NCBI GenBank assembly: GCA_004335835.1 | Contig: RWJK01000216.1 | Span: forward strand, 1 to 64,000 | Reading direction: 5' to 3' | Length of the DNA: 64,000 bases | Source of the DNA: Scenedesmus sp. ARA3 | Lineage: Eukaryota; Chlorophyta; Chlorophyceae; Sphaeropleales; Scenedesmaceae | Shown here: piece after piece, positions 23,701 to 34,546 of the stretch | Numbering within the stretch: position 1 is the stretch's first letter | Layout of the letters: every line of letters starts with the position of its first letter | The notes under the pieces: generated by a model | What the model saw: only the letters and a program-made list of their open reading frames with translations | Told to the model about the DNA's origin: nothing | Database searches by the model: none | Translations under genes and position numbers: made by a program

Positions 23701-24749
23701 AGATGATGAACGCGCAACACTCAGACTCACCCTGCTGCTTCTGCTGGGTGTGCTTACCACCCAACTTTGATGGCTGTGTACCAGGTGTTGTGGGCGTTGC
23801 TCCAAGCGTGCCAATCTACTCTCTTAAAGTGCTAGATGGCGCCGGGCAAGGTATGCATGCTGCTGCTGTTGTTTTGCAGCTGCTGTTGCTGCGGCTGCTC
23901 CTTCTCCTGCTGCTGCTGCTGCTGCTACATGCCAGCTTCGCCGCCTGTTGATCATATTGCCAGGTTGCAACGCCTATTGGAGCTACGCTTTGACATTGTC
24001 ACAGTGTGCCCTTGTGAAGATTTGACATTGTCACAGTGTGCCCTTGTGAAGATTTGACATTGTCACAGTGTGCCCTTGTGAAGATTTGACATTGTCACAG
24101 TGTGCCCTTGTGAAGATTTTAAAGCATGACTGAGCCAGCCTACAGCAGACATGTCACAGCAAACCTACTGACTGACTCCCGCCAAGCAGAGTGTCAGGTG
24201 CATGACGAACGTGTTGAAATCAGCTGCTGATCAGCTGCTGCCGCGTATGCCAACCCTTGCTGCGGCTGCAGGCGCACTGTCAGATGCGCTGGATGCAGTC
24301 AAGTGGGCTGCCAGCAATGAAGGACATGCCCTCAACATCAAGGTGCGCTGGTGCTGACCATCTGGCTGTCATGGTCTGGCATGCCATGGCTGCTGATGCG
24401 GTGGTAGGGTAGCGTGCATGCAAGGGCCAGCATCAAGCATTGAGCGGATCAGCGGGTTGCACATATAGCAGTTATCTGCTGCTCTGCTTTGCCAAATTTA
24501 CTGCACGTTGGTCGCCACAGCGTTCCAGTTGAATTGCTTTTGCTAAACTGGTGTGGCCATGTTGTTGCTGCTGCTGCTGCTGCTGCTGCCGCCAGGTCAT
24601 CAACCTGAGCATCGCCAGCTACGTGTCACCTGCGGAAGATGACTACAGCGACGCGCTGGAGGTGGTGTGCGACGTCTTCCAGGAGGCCTCAGATGCGGGT
24701 GGGTGCTGCGCGCTGATGCACCGTTGCTGTTGTTGATGTTGTGTTCATG

Positions 24750-24793
<44 letters not shown>

Positions 24794-25906
24794 CCGTGGC
24801 AGAGCGTTGCAACAGTGCCGCAGTGCCAGAACGATGGCATCAAAAAATGGCGCAGTGTACGCAGCTGGACGTATGCTGCTGTATCCCACCCACTCACTCT
24901 AACTTAGTGAACGCAGGCATCCTGGTGGTATGTCAAAATGCAGTTACTGCAGATCCTTGCTCAGATGCTGTGTCTGACCTACGTGTGTCCCCTTGTGTCC
25001 CATCTACGACGTTTCTTTCTGTTCAAAACAGGCATTCTGGTGGTGACGTCAGCAGGCAACTACCAAGAGTCCTGCTCAACTACCTGCCAGCAGCCTGCCC
25101 CACCGTAGCAGCAGTCACGTCAATTGACCCAGCTGCAGGCACCCCCTCAGCCTACAGCAACTGGCTACCAGCTAATGCATCTGATGCTGCGCAGGCACGT
25201 GTGATTGCGGCACCTGGCAATGGAGTGCTGAGCACAATGTCGATCCAACGGGAGGCCTCGCGCTACAGGTGAGACAGTGTTGCAGCAGCCATACCAGCAC
25301 GTGTCATGTGACCTGCCACAGTTATGGCTGGCCACTCAAAGCTGAGTCTTGTTGGTCACATACTCCACTTACCAAGGGAGTGGGACAGGCTTGCCAGCAT
25401 GCATGCTGCGCTTTGCATCCATCACTTTGACATAACTTCTTCTTTAACCCTCCCAAGTGTTCTTGCTATGTTCGTGCCTGCGCAACTGCCTGCCTGAATG
25501 CATCTGAATGAATGAATGAGCTACGCGTGGTGTGTTCACACTTAACACCTGCGTAAGTTAAGGAAGGGGACGTGTGTGGCGATGAGCATACCTCATGCGC
25601 CTCCACGCCTCCTACCATCTGAATGCATCTTGTTTACTGCTGCTGCACCACAGGGAGCTCTCCGGCACCAGCCAAGCAGCGCCGCATGTGGCTGGCATTG
25701 CTGCCACATGCATTCTGTCAGGTGCCTGCGCCTCAAACTCCACTGGCCTGCAGAAGCTGGCAGTGCTGCAGGCAGCAGCCAGGGAGCGGCTGACACAGCA
25801 GCAGCAGCAGCAGTATGGCTTTGCAGGCGACCCTGCTACGCCAAGGGGGCTAGGCAGCCAGAAATATTATGGGTACCTAGCTTGGTCAAAGTTCTGGCAG
25901 CGGTAG
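20703..25906 (+). CDS. Secreted subtilisin-like serine protease (S8), one-base frameshift in exon 8
   Basis: Predicted secreted or lumenal subtilase. Exons: 20703-20919, 21189-22765, 23035-23176, 23415-23459, 23785-23850, 24272-24342, 24596-24698, 25032-25268, 25654-25906; about 903 aa if the frame is intact. Residues 15-35 form a signal-like hydrophobic stretch (CTCAVLYILLLCNSYAF). Exon 2 holds a propeptide-like region (AGRVLNGRLVVVF … VRAVFRDRVIVPQ), then a long Ser/Gln/Ala-rich insertion. Catalytic Asp: VAVVDSGVDSTHPDL (exon 3). His: GHGTHIAGIIGA (exons 3/4). Oxyanion Asn: VTSAGN (exon 8). Ser: LSGTSQAAPHVAG (exon 9). Exon 8 reads VTSAGNYQESC in one frame and NYLPAACPTVAAVTS onward in the next, so one base is missing near 25060-25080; all other junctions keep phase. 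Algal relatives include hatching and lytic enzymes; the substrate here is unknown. Confidence 0.9.
22590..22627. repeat. AT-rich palindromic stretch within the protease exon
   Basis: GAATTCAAATTTGAATTC is a perfect 18-bp palindrome flanked by inverted GCAAATC/GATTTGC. It encodes a Ser/Asn-rich piece of the insertion and is strikingly AT-rich against its GC-rich surroundings. Confidence 0.75.
23989..24116 (+). repeat. Four perfect 32-bp tandem repeats
   Basis: The unit starts TTTGACATTGTCACAGTGTG and is 32 bp long. Four head-to-tail copies begin at 23989, 24021, 24053 and 24085. The array lies inside the protease intron 23851-24271. The perfect identity suggests recent expansion. Confidence 0.95.
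24752..24795 (+). repeat. (CTGC)n microsatellite
   Basis: About eleven uninterrupted TGCC/CTGC tetranucleotide units in the protease intron between exons 7 and 8. Confidence 0.93.
24905..25055 (+). repeat. Copy of protease exon-8 acceptor and start
   Basis: ACGCAGGCATCCTGGTGGTA at 24911-24930 copies the acceptor and first codons of exon 8 (AACAGGCATTCTGGTGGTGA, about 25027-25046). Spacing is 116 bp. Only the second copy leads into the conserved TSAGN codons. Confidence 0.78.
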
Positions 25907-26992
25907 CATGCGCTATGCAGTGCTGCTTAAAGCGTGATTACACGCAGTCCAGTGCTTGAGTTGCAATGTATTATGTTGCTAGCGTATTTACGCGCATGTG
26001 CCAGGTTGTGCTATGCTTGCAGCGAATGCCTGTGGAACGGGGCTTATTGAGAGCTGCTTTTGCATTGTTTTTCTTTGGACCAGGTTGGCAGGCGTCTGGC
26101 AAGGGACTTGCGCCGACATGACCGTTTTGTGAGTACGCAGCAGCTTGCAGCCAATTGCAGTGCGCACAAGCATGCATCATATGATGTGCTGCCTTGCTGA
26201 TGGCAGCGCCATGTTGCCGTGGTTTTGACTGAGATAGTTGCAGCTCTGAGCTGTCTGAGGCTTGCTGCACACACGTGATTAAGAAAGTAACAGGTTCCAC
26301 CTGTCAGGTACTTCGTATGGTTATATCATATGGTATTGTGCAAGCTTACACCAGAGCGCTCCGCCTGGTACCCGAAAACCAGCTGGCACCTATTTGTGCA
26401 GTCAAGTCACAAACACACAGCTGAATCAACAAAACCGACCCAAAGCTGTCGCCACTGGCTGCACACAACCTGCAAGTAAGATAGACGCTGGCCTTGTGAT
26501 AGATTCTTTTCTGGCCAATAGCGTCAACCAGGGCCATGACACAGCAGGTGACAAGTTTTGTTTAGTCCTCACACAAACAACCAAGCATATGCAGGGCTCT
26601 TGCATTGGAAGGAACAGCAGCACCCTCAACACCTCCCCTTGGTGCACAAACACGCTGCTCCGGCACCACAGCAGCTGCCTGAAGCCCCTTCTGCGCTGCC
26701 CATTGCACCGCCGCTGCTCCTGCCGCCGCTCGCATTCCAAGAACCGCCGCGGGATTGGTCGACTTGTGCAGCCGCTCAGCTGCTGCGCAACTCTGCACCC
26801 CTACTGCTGGGCTGCCGCCATTGCACCGCCGCTGCTCCTGCCGCCGCTCACATTGACAGCGCCGCCGCTGGGTCGATTGACTCGTGCAGCCGCGCAGCTG
26901 TTGCGACACCGCTGCGCCGCTTCTGCGCTCGTGTGCCTCGCCATCACAACCGCGCCGCCGCCGCTGCTCATGCCCCCGCTCGCTCATGCGGC
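25907..26992. other. Region between converging protease and EF-hand genes
   Basis: Shared 3' region of two convergent genes. About 26695-27000 is built of diverged repeats roughly 120-130 bp long. They contain CATTGCACCGCCGCTGCTCC and GACT(C/T)GTGCAGCCGC, seen at about 26700-26780 and 26818-26895, with a weaker third copy running to the EF-hand stop codon. No separate gene is supported. Confidence 0.6.
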
Positions 26993-27626
26993 TCAGAATG
27001 CCAGCGGTGCTGCTGGGTTGGGGCTCTTGTGCAGGCGGTCCAGCAGCAGGTGCAGCAGCCGTGAGAACTCACCCTTGTCGAGCCGCTGGTCGGAGCCCGC
27101 CACCTTGTTGAACACGCCCTCAATGTGTGTGTGGTGTGGCCGATCAATGCCAGCGAGATGCAGCACTTTGTCTACGCAGGCCATGATTTCGTGCGACTCG
27201 ATGAATCCGGAGTGGTCTGCATCAAAGTGCTCGAAGCCCTTGCTGATGAAGGCCTCCATGCCTGTCGGGTTGCTCAGCAGCGAGCTCACCTGCAGGAAAG
27301 TTTGCAGAAAAGCGGGCGGGTTTGCAGGAAGGGTTGCAGGACGGCATGCAGAAGCGCAGGAGCAACAAAGGACAACACGAGCAGAACAGTTCGGGATGCT
27401 GGTCAGTGGCAGCATGTGCAAAGGGCGTGCTTCCACACAAAACAAGCAGTGAAACTTCTGCTGTGCAAGTAGCATGCAGATGCGCTGGTCCGACCTGAGT
27501 CAGTTGCGTGTGGATGGACAGCACCTAGGAGGTCACGACATGTGCCATGCACAGGACTGCCATCGCAGAATGCTACAGCTTGTAGCTGCTCTTATAATGC
27601 CGCCGCTGCTGCTGCTGCTGGCAACA

Positions 27627-27674
<48 letters not shown>

Positions 27675-27847
27675 CCGGCAACATGCTGCTCCTGCTCCTG
27701 CAGCTGGTATTGCAGCTCCTGCTGCTGGGAGAACCACATTGGAAGCCCTCATCCTCATGTACATGAACATTCGATCACGTGCTCTGTCGACGTAAGCCGC
27801 TGAGCACCCAGAACGTGTCTGCTCACCTTCCTGACGATGCTAGCCAT
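26993..27847 (-). CDS. Small EF-hand calcium-binding protein
   Basis: Two exons on the minus strand: 27847-27827 (MASIVRK) and 27289-26993, joined in phase 0; 105 aa. The clear EF-hand is FEHFDADHSGFIESHEIMAC. Its 12-residue loop, DADHSGFIESHE, has Asp at 1 and 3, Ser at 5, Gly at 6 and Glu at 12, the normal calcium ligands. A second, degenerate hand (VFNKVAGSDQRLDKGEF) lacks a good first Asp and probably binds calcium weakly or not at all. No membrane segment or targeting signal is seen. The 21-nt first exon is the least certain part; it was chosen because it has an ATG, a good GTGAGC donor and the right phase. The intron holds a long CTG run on the plus strand. Its role is unknown beyond calcium sensing or buffering. 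Confidence 0.72.
27626..27671 (+). repeat. (CTG)n tract
   Basis: About 15 nearly uninterrupted CTG units inside the EF-hand intron (CAG on the gene's sense strand). Confidence 0.9.
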
Positions 27848-30800
27848 TTGATCTGCTGGCACAGGAGTGACACGCAACACGCAACAAAGCCGCTACTTAT
27901 CGGTTTATGGAATAAGTAATTAAGTAAGAGTAGAGGTCGGGAGCTGAGCTGCATGTTCCTGCAGCGATCGTTGTGCCAGGGCCGACGGACTGTACGTCCC
28001 GTCAAGGTTGACTCACCCGCCAGCACGTGTTGTCGTATGACACTCGGGCAGCACAAGCATATGAATTTGAAAACTGAGTTTAAATTTGTTTCATTTCTCA
28101 AGGTTATGAAAGGTCGGATGAAGGACAGGGCTGATCCGGCCATGTGATATGCTGCATTGGAGAGATCCTCCATTGGAGAGATCCTCCTGCCGGGCTCGTT
28201 TGGCTCAGTGATCAGGCTCGTTTGGTTATTCGAGTGTTGGCATTTGGGCAATGCAAACTTGCAAAGACAAAAGGTAAATATTTCTGGTAAGGTTATATTC
28301 GTGTGGCATGCTGGTCAATGCTTGCTAAGAATGGCGCACTGACTGGTTGGGTACTGCTGGCAGCATGGGATTTCCCTTACAGAAACTTCTTAAACCTAAG
28401 CAACTGTATCGATACAGATTACGCAAAAAATTTCAATCACATATTCTTACAACTAAACAGACGCGCCTGCTCTGTTCGGACAAATAAACGAATAGAACGT
28501 GTGACAAAAAACCCCAAACCGCTTTTCAATGGCGCTGCTGATCAATACAGGCGTCGCTGTCGGCACAATACAGTCATCGATTACAGCTGTAATTACAGAA
28601 AATTGCTTAGGTTTAGGTATCGAATTCTGGCGTAAGGGAAATCCCATGGTACTTTTGCGCTGCTGCTGTACCACAGTTAGACTGGTGACCATCACCAGTC
28701 AACACTGCTGCCACGTCAGCTGGCAATTGAAGCAGTCAGGTTACTCGGCTTGATGGTGCAGACCCTAAGTCAAAGCATTAGCATTTACCATGCATACGCC
28801 ACAATAAGCACCCACGCCGCGGCCGCCCGACCCCTACCACAGCATGCTTCTTCAGCACGCAGAGCCACATGTTCCAACTGTATGCCAGCTGCTGCCACTG
28901 CACACAATTGCATTCAACCTGCTGTTACATGGCATAGCTGCACACATTCCGGCAGCATTTGAGCGGCATACTGGGTGCACCGCTTGCCGTCACTGCTGAC
29001 TATGAAGGGTACGTGGTGACGACAACCTTACCAGGCACAACACTGTGAAGAAGGCCCCAGCAAGGACTTCTTGCACTCTGGTGCAACACCGGACATCATA
29101 CATTGAAAGACAGAACACACAGAACTGTCAAGCAGCTGGCTCAGAGCTGCGTGCTAGCTGCAGCAGGCCATAACACTGGCAGCTGTGCACTTCAACACTG
29201 GCAGCTGTGAGTGAACAGAGACAGGGCTACTAGTACCAAAAGGCTGGACACGTGAGTCCCAACTTCACCTACACATATAACACGTTATATAATGTATGGC
29301 AGAACCATGGGATGCATGTGCCAGCCATGCGCTAGGCAATTGTCTGCAAAATGCCAAACTGCGTGATACTCAAACACCACGTGTCAAGGTCCCATGGGCG
29401 CATGCGTATATAATCACAAGCCGTAGCACTGGTGGGTGCTAACTCAAAAGCATATAGGAGACAACCTCTGGGGCAGCCGGACAATGCGGTTTGGTACTGG
29501 AAAGAGTACTCCATACACGTTGCTGCTGCTGCTGCCGCAGTTCAGGGCAACTTTGCTGGCAGTACACCAGCACAAAGTAAAGTACATAACAATAGGAAAC
29601 ACGATTATGTTGCAGAGGTCTCAAGTGTTGCCTAGTCGGCGCCACGCTACATAGGCCTAACAAAAGGTGCCTAGAGTGCAAGCAGTGCACATGTAAAAGA
29701 TCTCGCAAGAGCGCAAGCACAGCATGCTATGCTGCTGTATAACGGTGTCACTGACGTGCAACACACGCATACAACGGCTAAAACAGGTAAGGCAGATATT
29801 CTGCATGACGAAAAGCAACTTCAAACCGCAGGGTGAAAGCTATCGTATTGGTATTGAGTATGGTAGATTTGACATGCGCTGAATATGATGTGAAGAGCTG
29901 GCTAGGAAACGCCAGCAATCGCAACACCTCTATGATGTAATATCTCAAGCAGACCTACAGCACAGGAACCTGTGGAAGGCGCTTTGTCTGATAGCTGAAA
30001 ATGCCTGCTGCCGCAACTGCTACGACTTAGTAGCAGCTGAGGCTACAGCTGCTACGCACGCCGTCACCTCTGAACCGCAACATGCAAGCAGCGTATGTCT
30101 TTGCAGTGCCAATGCGAAAGTGCTCAGGTTTCATGCACCACTGATGCATGTCGTGCCCTACAATCTGCAATGCAGAGCAGCAAGGCAGTGCCCCGGTGCT
30201 GCAAGTATGCAGACCACCACACACATACTGTGGTGCACACTCTGCAGGTGTATATTCAAACGCATGAAACCCCGCAACTTGTTAAACCACGACGCCTAAA
30301 ACCCCACAACGCCTAAAACCCCACAACTCGGGGCTCAGGCTTCCCTCAGAATATCGTAACAAGCTGCACTTCTAAACCACAGTTTCATCCACGCTTTGAA
30401 ACATGCTGACTGATGTGCTGACACCACATATGATATCCTGGGAGCCCTTTGGCTCACAACCCCAGATGGCGAGCCAGTGGCCCATTGGTTGTCGATTGCT
30501 GATGATGGCATGTACCATATATATAAGACGGTGTTGCTGCAAACTGGCTGCACCCACGGCACCCAAAATGCGGCGGTGCTGCACTCCAGACAGGTGCACA
30601 TAGCAACTGCGGTCAGAAGTAGATTGGTTGGTAAAGAAACTGTATCTCCTAATTGCTCAGCAGAGATGGCTACATCTTGTGAAACCGGCAACTGACAAGA
30701 CCTAACGGTAGCACGTCTCAGCCCTCATGCAGCACCATCAAAAATGCAGTACTACCTAAATCTGCCCACACCCACTTGCATGCATTTGCAGCTGCGTGCC

Positions 30801-31307
30801 AACTGCAGCAGGGGGACAACTAGGCAAGACCAACAGGTTTTGAAAGAATGTGCGCACTGCGCATTTGATGCACCTGGTGTGCTGTCTTGAGCATGCTCTT
30901 TGCATGCTATCATAGCGCCTGACCCAGCACATAACTGTTCCCCAGCCATGCAGCAGCTCTGTAGTTTAGCTCACAACACAACACACAAACCACGAATGCT
31001 TTTCATCTGTTGATGTGCACAGTCACAGCCAGGGACGCCTTTTAAAACTGCAGCAGGCGAGCACCCAACAGCGTACAGCATATTGCAAATCAGCTGACAG
31101 CTGCCTACTGCGGCCACATGACTTGCAAAATGCGCCCGCAGCGCCATGCTGCAGAAACAGCATCTGCTGAGTGTGGCCATCACATCGTTTGACTTGATAT
31201 ATCTCAACATAACATAACGGTAGCATCATAACAGAACACAAGCTGACATCGTCATTGTAACAGCCGTAACTTCCTGGCTTTTGTCTCTGGAAAATGTGCG
31301 TGTTTGT
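27848..31307. other. Gene-free 3.5 kb upstream of the EF-hand gene
   Basis: No conserved coding frame. It holds the 285-bp TIR element (28364-28648), a doubled CGCCTAAAACCCCACAA word (about 30293-30326) and several AT-richer stretches. The open frame on the minus strand around 30335-30691 has no family resemblance and was not accepted. Confidence 0.55.
28364..28648. mobile_element. MITE-like element with terminal inverted repeats
   Basis: Terminal repeats CATGGGATTTCCCTTAC (28364-28380) and GTAAGGGAAATCCCATG (28632-28648) are perfect 17-bp inverted copies. A second inverted pair lies just inside: TAAACCTAAGCAA (28391-28403) and TTGCTTAGGTTTA (28603-28615). The interior is AT-rich and has no transposase frame, as expected for a non-autonomous DNA element. 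I see no clear target-site duplication, so the exact ends and superfamily are open. Confidence 0.82.
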
Positions 31308-32380
31308 TTAGGGGCGGCGGGGTGATGGCGGCAGTGCTGATGCGTAGCCCAGCACTGGCAGCTCCACGCCTTGGGCCCTGTACTCACGGATCACACGCCT
31401 CTGCACCAGCAGCAGCAGCAGCAGTGGCAGCAGCAGCCTTGAAAAATAACACCTGCCAGTCTGTCAGGCATGCCCATGATGTCAAATGGTGGTGATTTGC
31501 CTGCCCGATGCCACATTCATGTGCAATGGTGCTGGTGCAGGTGTCTGCTGCAGTTTAAACCAAGGTGTGCAAAGGAACAGGGGTGCTGGATGCGCCAGTC
31601 AATTTCATGCCTCGCGTCATGCAGTTGGTGCATCCTGCTTTTGGTGTATCCTGCTGTTGCTGCATCCTGCTTTTGGTGTATCCTGCTGTTGCTGCATCCT
31701 CTGATCTTCTGCAATTATGTAGTCACTGCTGAGCAGAGCACCAGCGCGCCAAAGCAAGTACAAGCAGATCACATGGTAGCAGGTGTGAAGGCGCATGGGG
31801 TATCCTCATCGTCACACGCACACACCCTCCCTTGACTTACGCGGGTGGCGAGCTCTAACACACGACGCGTAGCTCATTCATTGACTCATCAGGTAACATG
31901 CTACTGCATGTCGCAAATCAGCTCACCGGCGCTCCGTGCGGGTACATTGCAATCAGCTCCTCCTCCCTCCTCACAGCCTCATCATATGCAGCCACAGCAG
32001 CCGCTGCCATCTCCTGGCGCGCCTCCCGCTGCTGCTGCTGCTCTTCATCTTCCTCCTCCTCTTCAACCAGCAGCGAGCCACACATCAGCTGGCCCCTCAG
32101 AGCCATCCTGGTGCGTGCATTTGCACCAACCTCAGGGCTAGCTGGCCTGCTGCCGGGCCTGCTGCCGCTGGGGTTGTAGCTGCTGCAGCTGCGGGCTGAG
32201 TTGGGGACTGTGGATGCTGCTGTACGTGGTGTGGGGTAGGCAGCTGCGGCCCTGCTGGGGGGCCGGGAGCGGGCAATGCTGAGGCCGTCGGAGAGGAAGT
32301 TGTCCTGGGAGGTCATGTGCTCGGGTGACGCGTGCAGCATGGCTGTCAGGTGGTCCAGCTGCATGTTCCAATACCCAGCA

Positions 32381-32418
<38 letters not shown>

Positions 32419-32773
32419 GAGGGTGTAGTGAGGCGAGTGTGCGCTTGCAATGAGGTTTGTGATGACAGCATGGCAGTCAGCTACTCCAGCTGCGATTGCA
32501 GGCCAGCGGCAAAAGCAGCAGCAGCAGCAGGGATGCAGCAAGGCGACCATGTGCGCGTGCAGATGTCCTCCGATGCATGATTTCACGTGCTGCAGCAGCA
32601 GCAGCAGCAGCCGCAGGGCGCCTCTGGCAAGCTGAGCTGTTCATAGCCGATCTGGCAAGCGGCTGATTGCCAAGGACAGCACCAAGGCCTGGCACTGGCA
32701 ACCTGCACATACCGCATGCAGTGATGATCGTGTCACAAAGGTGTGCTGCTGCTGCACAGCAGAGACACACTGA

Positions 32774-32816
<43 letters not shown>

Positions 32817-33730
32817 GCACCTTGCGCTGCTCCTCCTGCTGCTCCTCGCGCGCCTGCCGCTGCTGCAGCAGCTCCTTGTGCTCAGCCGCTGCAGCAAAGC
32901 GCTGCGGCTGCTGCTGGGGCAGCGGCTGCTCCTGCAGCTGCAGGCGCTGCAAGGCCTCCGCTGCTTTCTGTGCCTCAAATCCAGGCCTGGGCAGGGCAGC
33001 AGTGTGGCAGTGAACAAGGTTGATGTTGCTGTGATTGTGGATTGAAGTTGCTGCTGCTGCTGCTGCCACAGCAGCTGCAACGGGGCAGCGTTACGTTGGC
33101 AGGAAGCTGACCCTCATACCCAACTGGTTGCAAAGCTACCCCAAAAGGTTGATGAGTGATTACAAGCAAACTGCAACGCTGCCGGCGCCTTACCCATTGA
33201 TGCGGCGCCCCGGCTTCTCTCCTAATCCAATGGCTACAACGCCTGCAGCATAATGACCAACAACAGTGCCTATGTGAGGCCATAGACAGCACTGCATACT
33301 ATGGTGCGGCTGCGGGTGGTAGCGGCGCTGCAGCTGGCAGCCAGAGATCCACCAGCAAGTGCTGCTACAAACAGTTATGCTCTCTGCGTCAGCTGCAGGT
33401 GCCAAGTCTAGGTTGCTGGAGGGTAGCAACATGAGAGTAGCACTGTACTGCAGAGGCATTCATGTGCTGCGAGGCATGGGGAAGGCAGGAGCTTACCATT
33501 TGCGTTCTTGATCAGACCAACTTGAGGCATGCGGAAGCGAGCCTGCGGATCAACACAAGACAGGTGTGAAGAGAAGCACGTGTGGCAAGGGAGCGGCAAG
33601 CACATGTGAAGAGGCACTAAGCGCTTGCAGCATGCAGCGACACCATGTGCCTCTTGCTCCCACTGTTGCAGAGCATCGGTCAGTTGTATTTGTCTACAGC
33701 TATTTTGCCATTGCTGCTGTGGTTGCAGCA

Positions 33731-33782
<52 letters not shown>

Positions 33783-34017
33783 CTAGCAGTGGCAGTGTTG
33801 CTGCTGCTAAGCTTACTGGTGTGACGTCTGCCCTGATGGCACTGGATGGCTGCCAGTCGGCCTGCTGCTGATATTGCGACTGCTGAGAGTTCTCTCCTAG
33901 CAGATACTCTGGCCGCCACATCAAGCTGCCAGGCTCTACTGTGGAGTCTGTCCACGTAGTGGTCGAAGCCCAGGTGGCATCGGACTCCAGCGTACTGAGA
34001 GAACATATCGGCTCCAT
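31308..34017 (-). CDS. YPHG-family paralogue A, unknown function
   Basis: I do not recognise this family. Exons (minus): 34017-33817, 33542-33497, 33242-33194, 32986-32821, 32358-31927, 31400-31308; 328 aa with all phases closed. In order: exon 1 ends DWQPSSAIRADVTP; exon 2 reads ARFRMPQVGLIKNANG; exon 3 reads VVAIGLGEKPGRRING; exon 4 is a Gln/Arg/Glu-rich likely coiled coil starting PGFEAQKAAEAL and containing QRFAAAAEHKELLQQRQ; exon 5 has LDHLTAMLHASPEHMTSQDN, a Ser/Pro/Arg-rich stretch (TPRTAASTVPNSARS), ALRGQLMCGSLL, an acidic run and IAMYPHGAP; exon 6 has RRVIREYRAQGVELPVLG. No membrane segment, signal peptide or catalytic motif is visible. The same layout occurs in the three genes downstream. 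Copy A pairs best with B. A structural or scaffold role is only a guess. Confidence 0.8.
33731..33781 (+). repeat. (CTG)17 tract
   Basis: One of the longest pure triplet runs in the window. It lies in intron 1 of paralogue A, a short distance after the donor (CAG on the sense strand). Confidence 0.92.
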
Positions 34018-34515
34018 AACAGCTAATTTGTTTTTGAATATGATAAAAAGGCTTATGTGTATGCCAAGCCTACAGATGGAAGCTTCAGGAGCCTCAAGAG
34101 CAGGAGCAGTACATCAGGTAAAGCTACTCGCGCGCACCCAGCACAGTATTTCTACGACAACAATTCAACGCCTACATTTTGAAATAATCCTACATGAGTG
34201 TTATGATGCGCGTGCAAGAACAGGCCATATAGCATCAAGAGGCATACCGCCCGCCTCGCGGCGTTTCGCGCGGACTGACAACCGCGATGGCGCCATCCAC
34301 CACGCACCAGCTATGAAGCAGTTTCCGCTGCTGAACGTGTTACTTATAAACTATTTGCACTAGTTCTAGCTTAAAGCGCTCTTGCTGCAGCTGTGGGAGT
34401 GGCTGATCCGTGCAGCTGCAGCAGCAGCAGGCTGCCATACACTGCTGCCAGCAGCGACCGCAGGCTGTAATGACCGCCACAGATGCTGCTGCTTCATGAT
34501 CAGCGGCTGTACGTC

Positions 34516-34546
<31 letters not shown>

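Noticed and set aside
23989..24116. CRISPR-like direct repeats
   Set aside because: The 32-bp units are head-to-tail with no spacers, lie in a nuclear intron and have no cas genes nearby.
30335..30691. 118-codon minus-strand frame in the 3.5-kb gap
   Set aside because: No recognisable motif, no supporting splice partners and composition typical of non-coding sequence here.
32743..33045. Poly-Leu/Cys frames on the plus strand in paralogue A
   Set aside because: CTG runs read in other frames. The conserved exons are on the minus strand.
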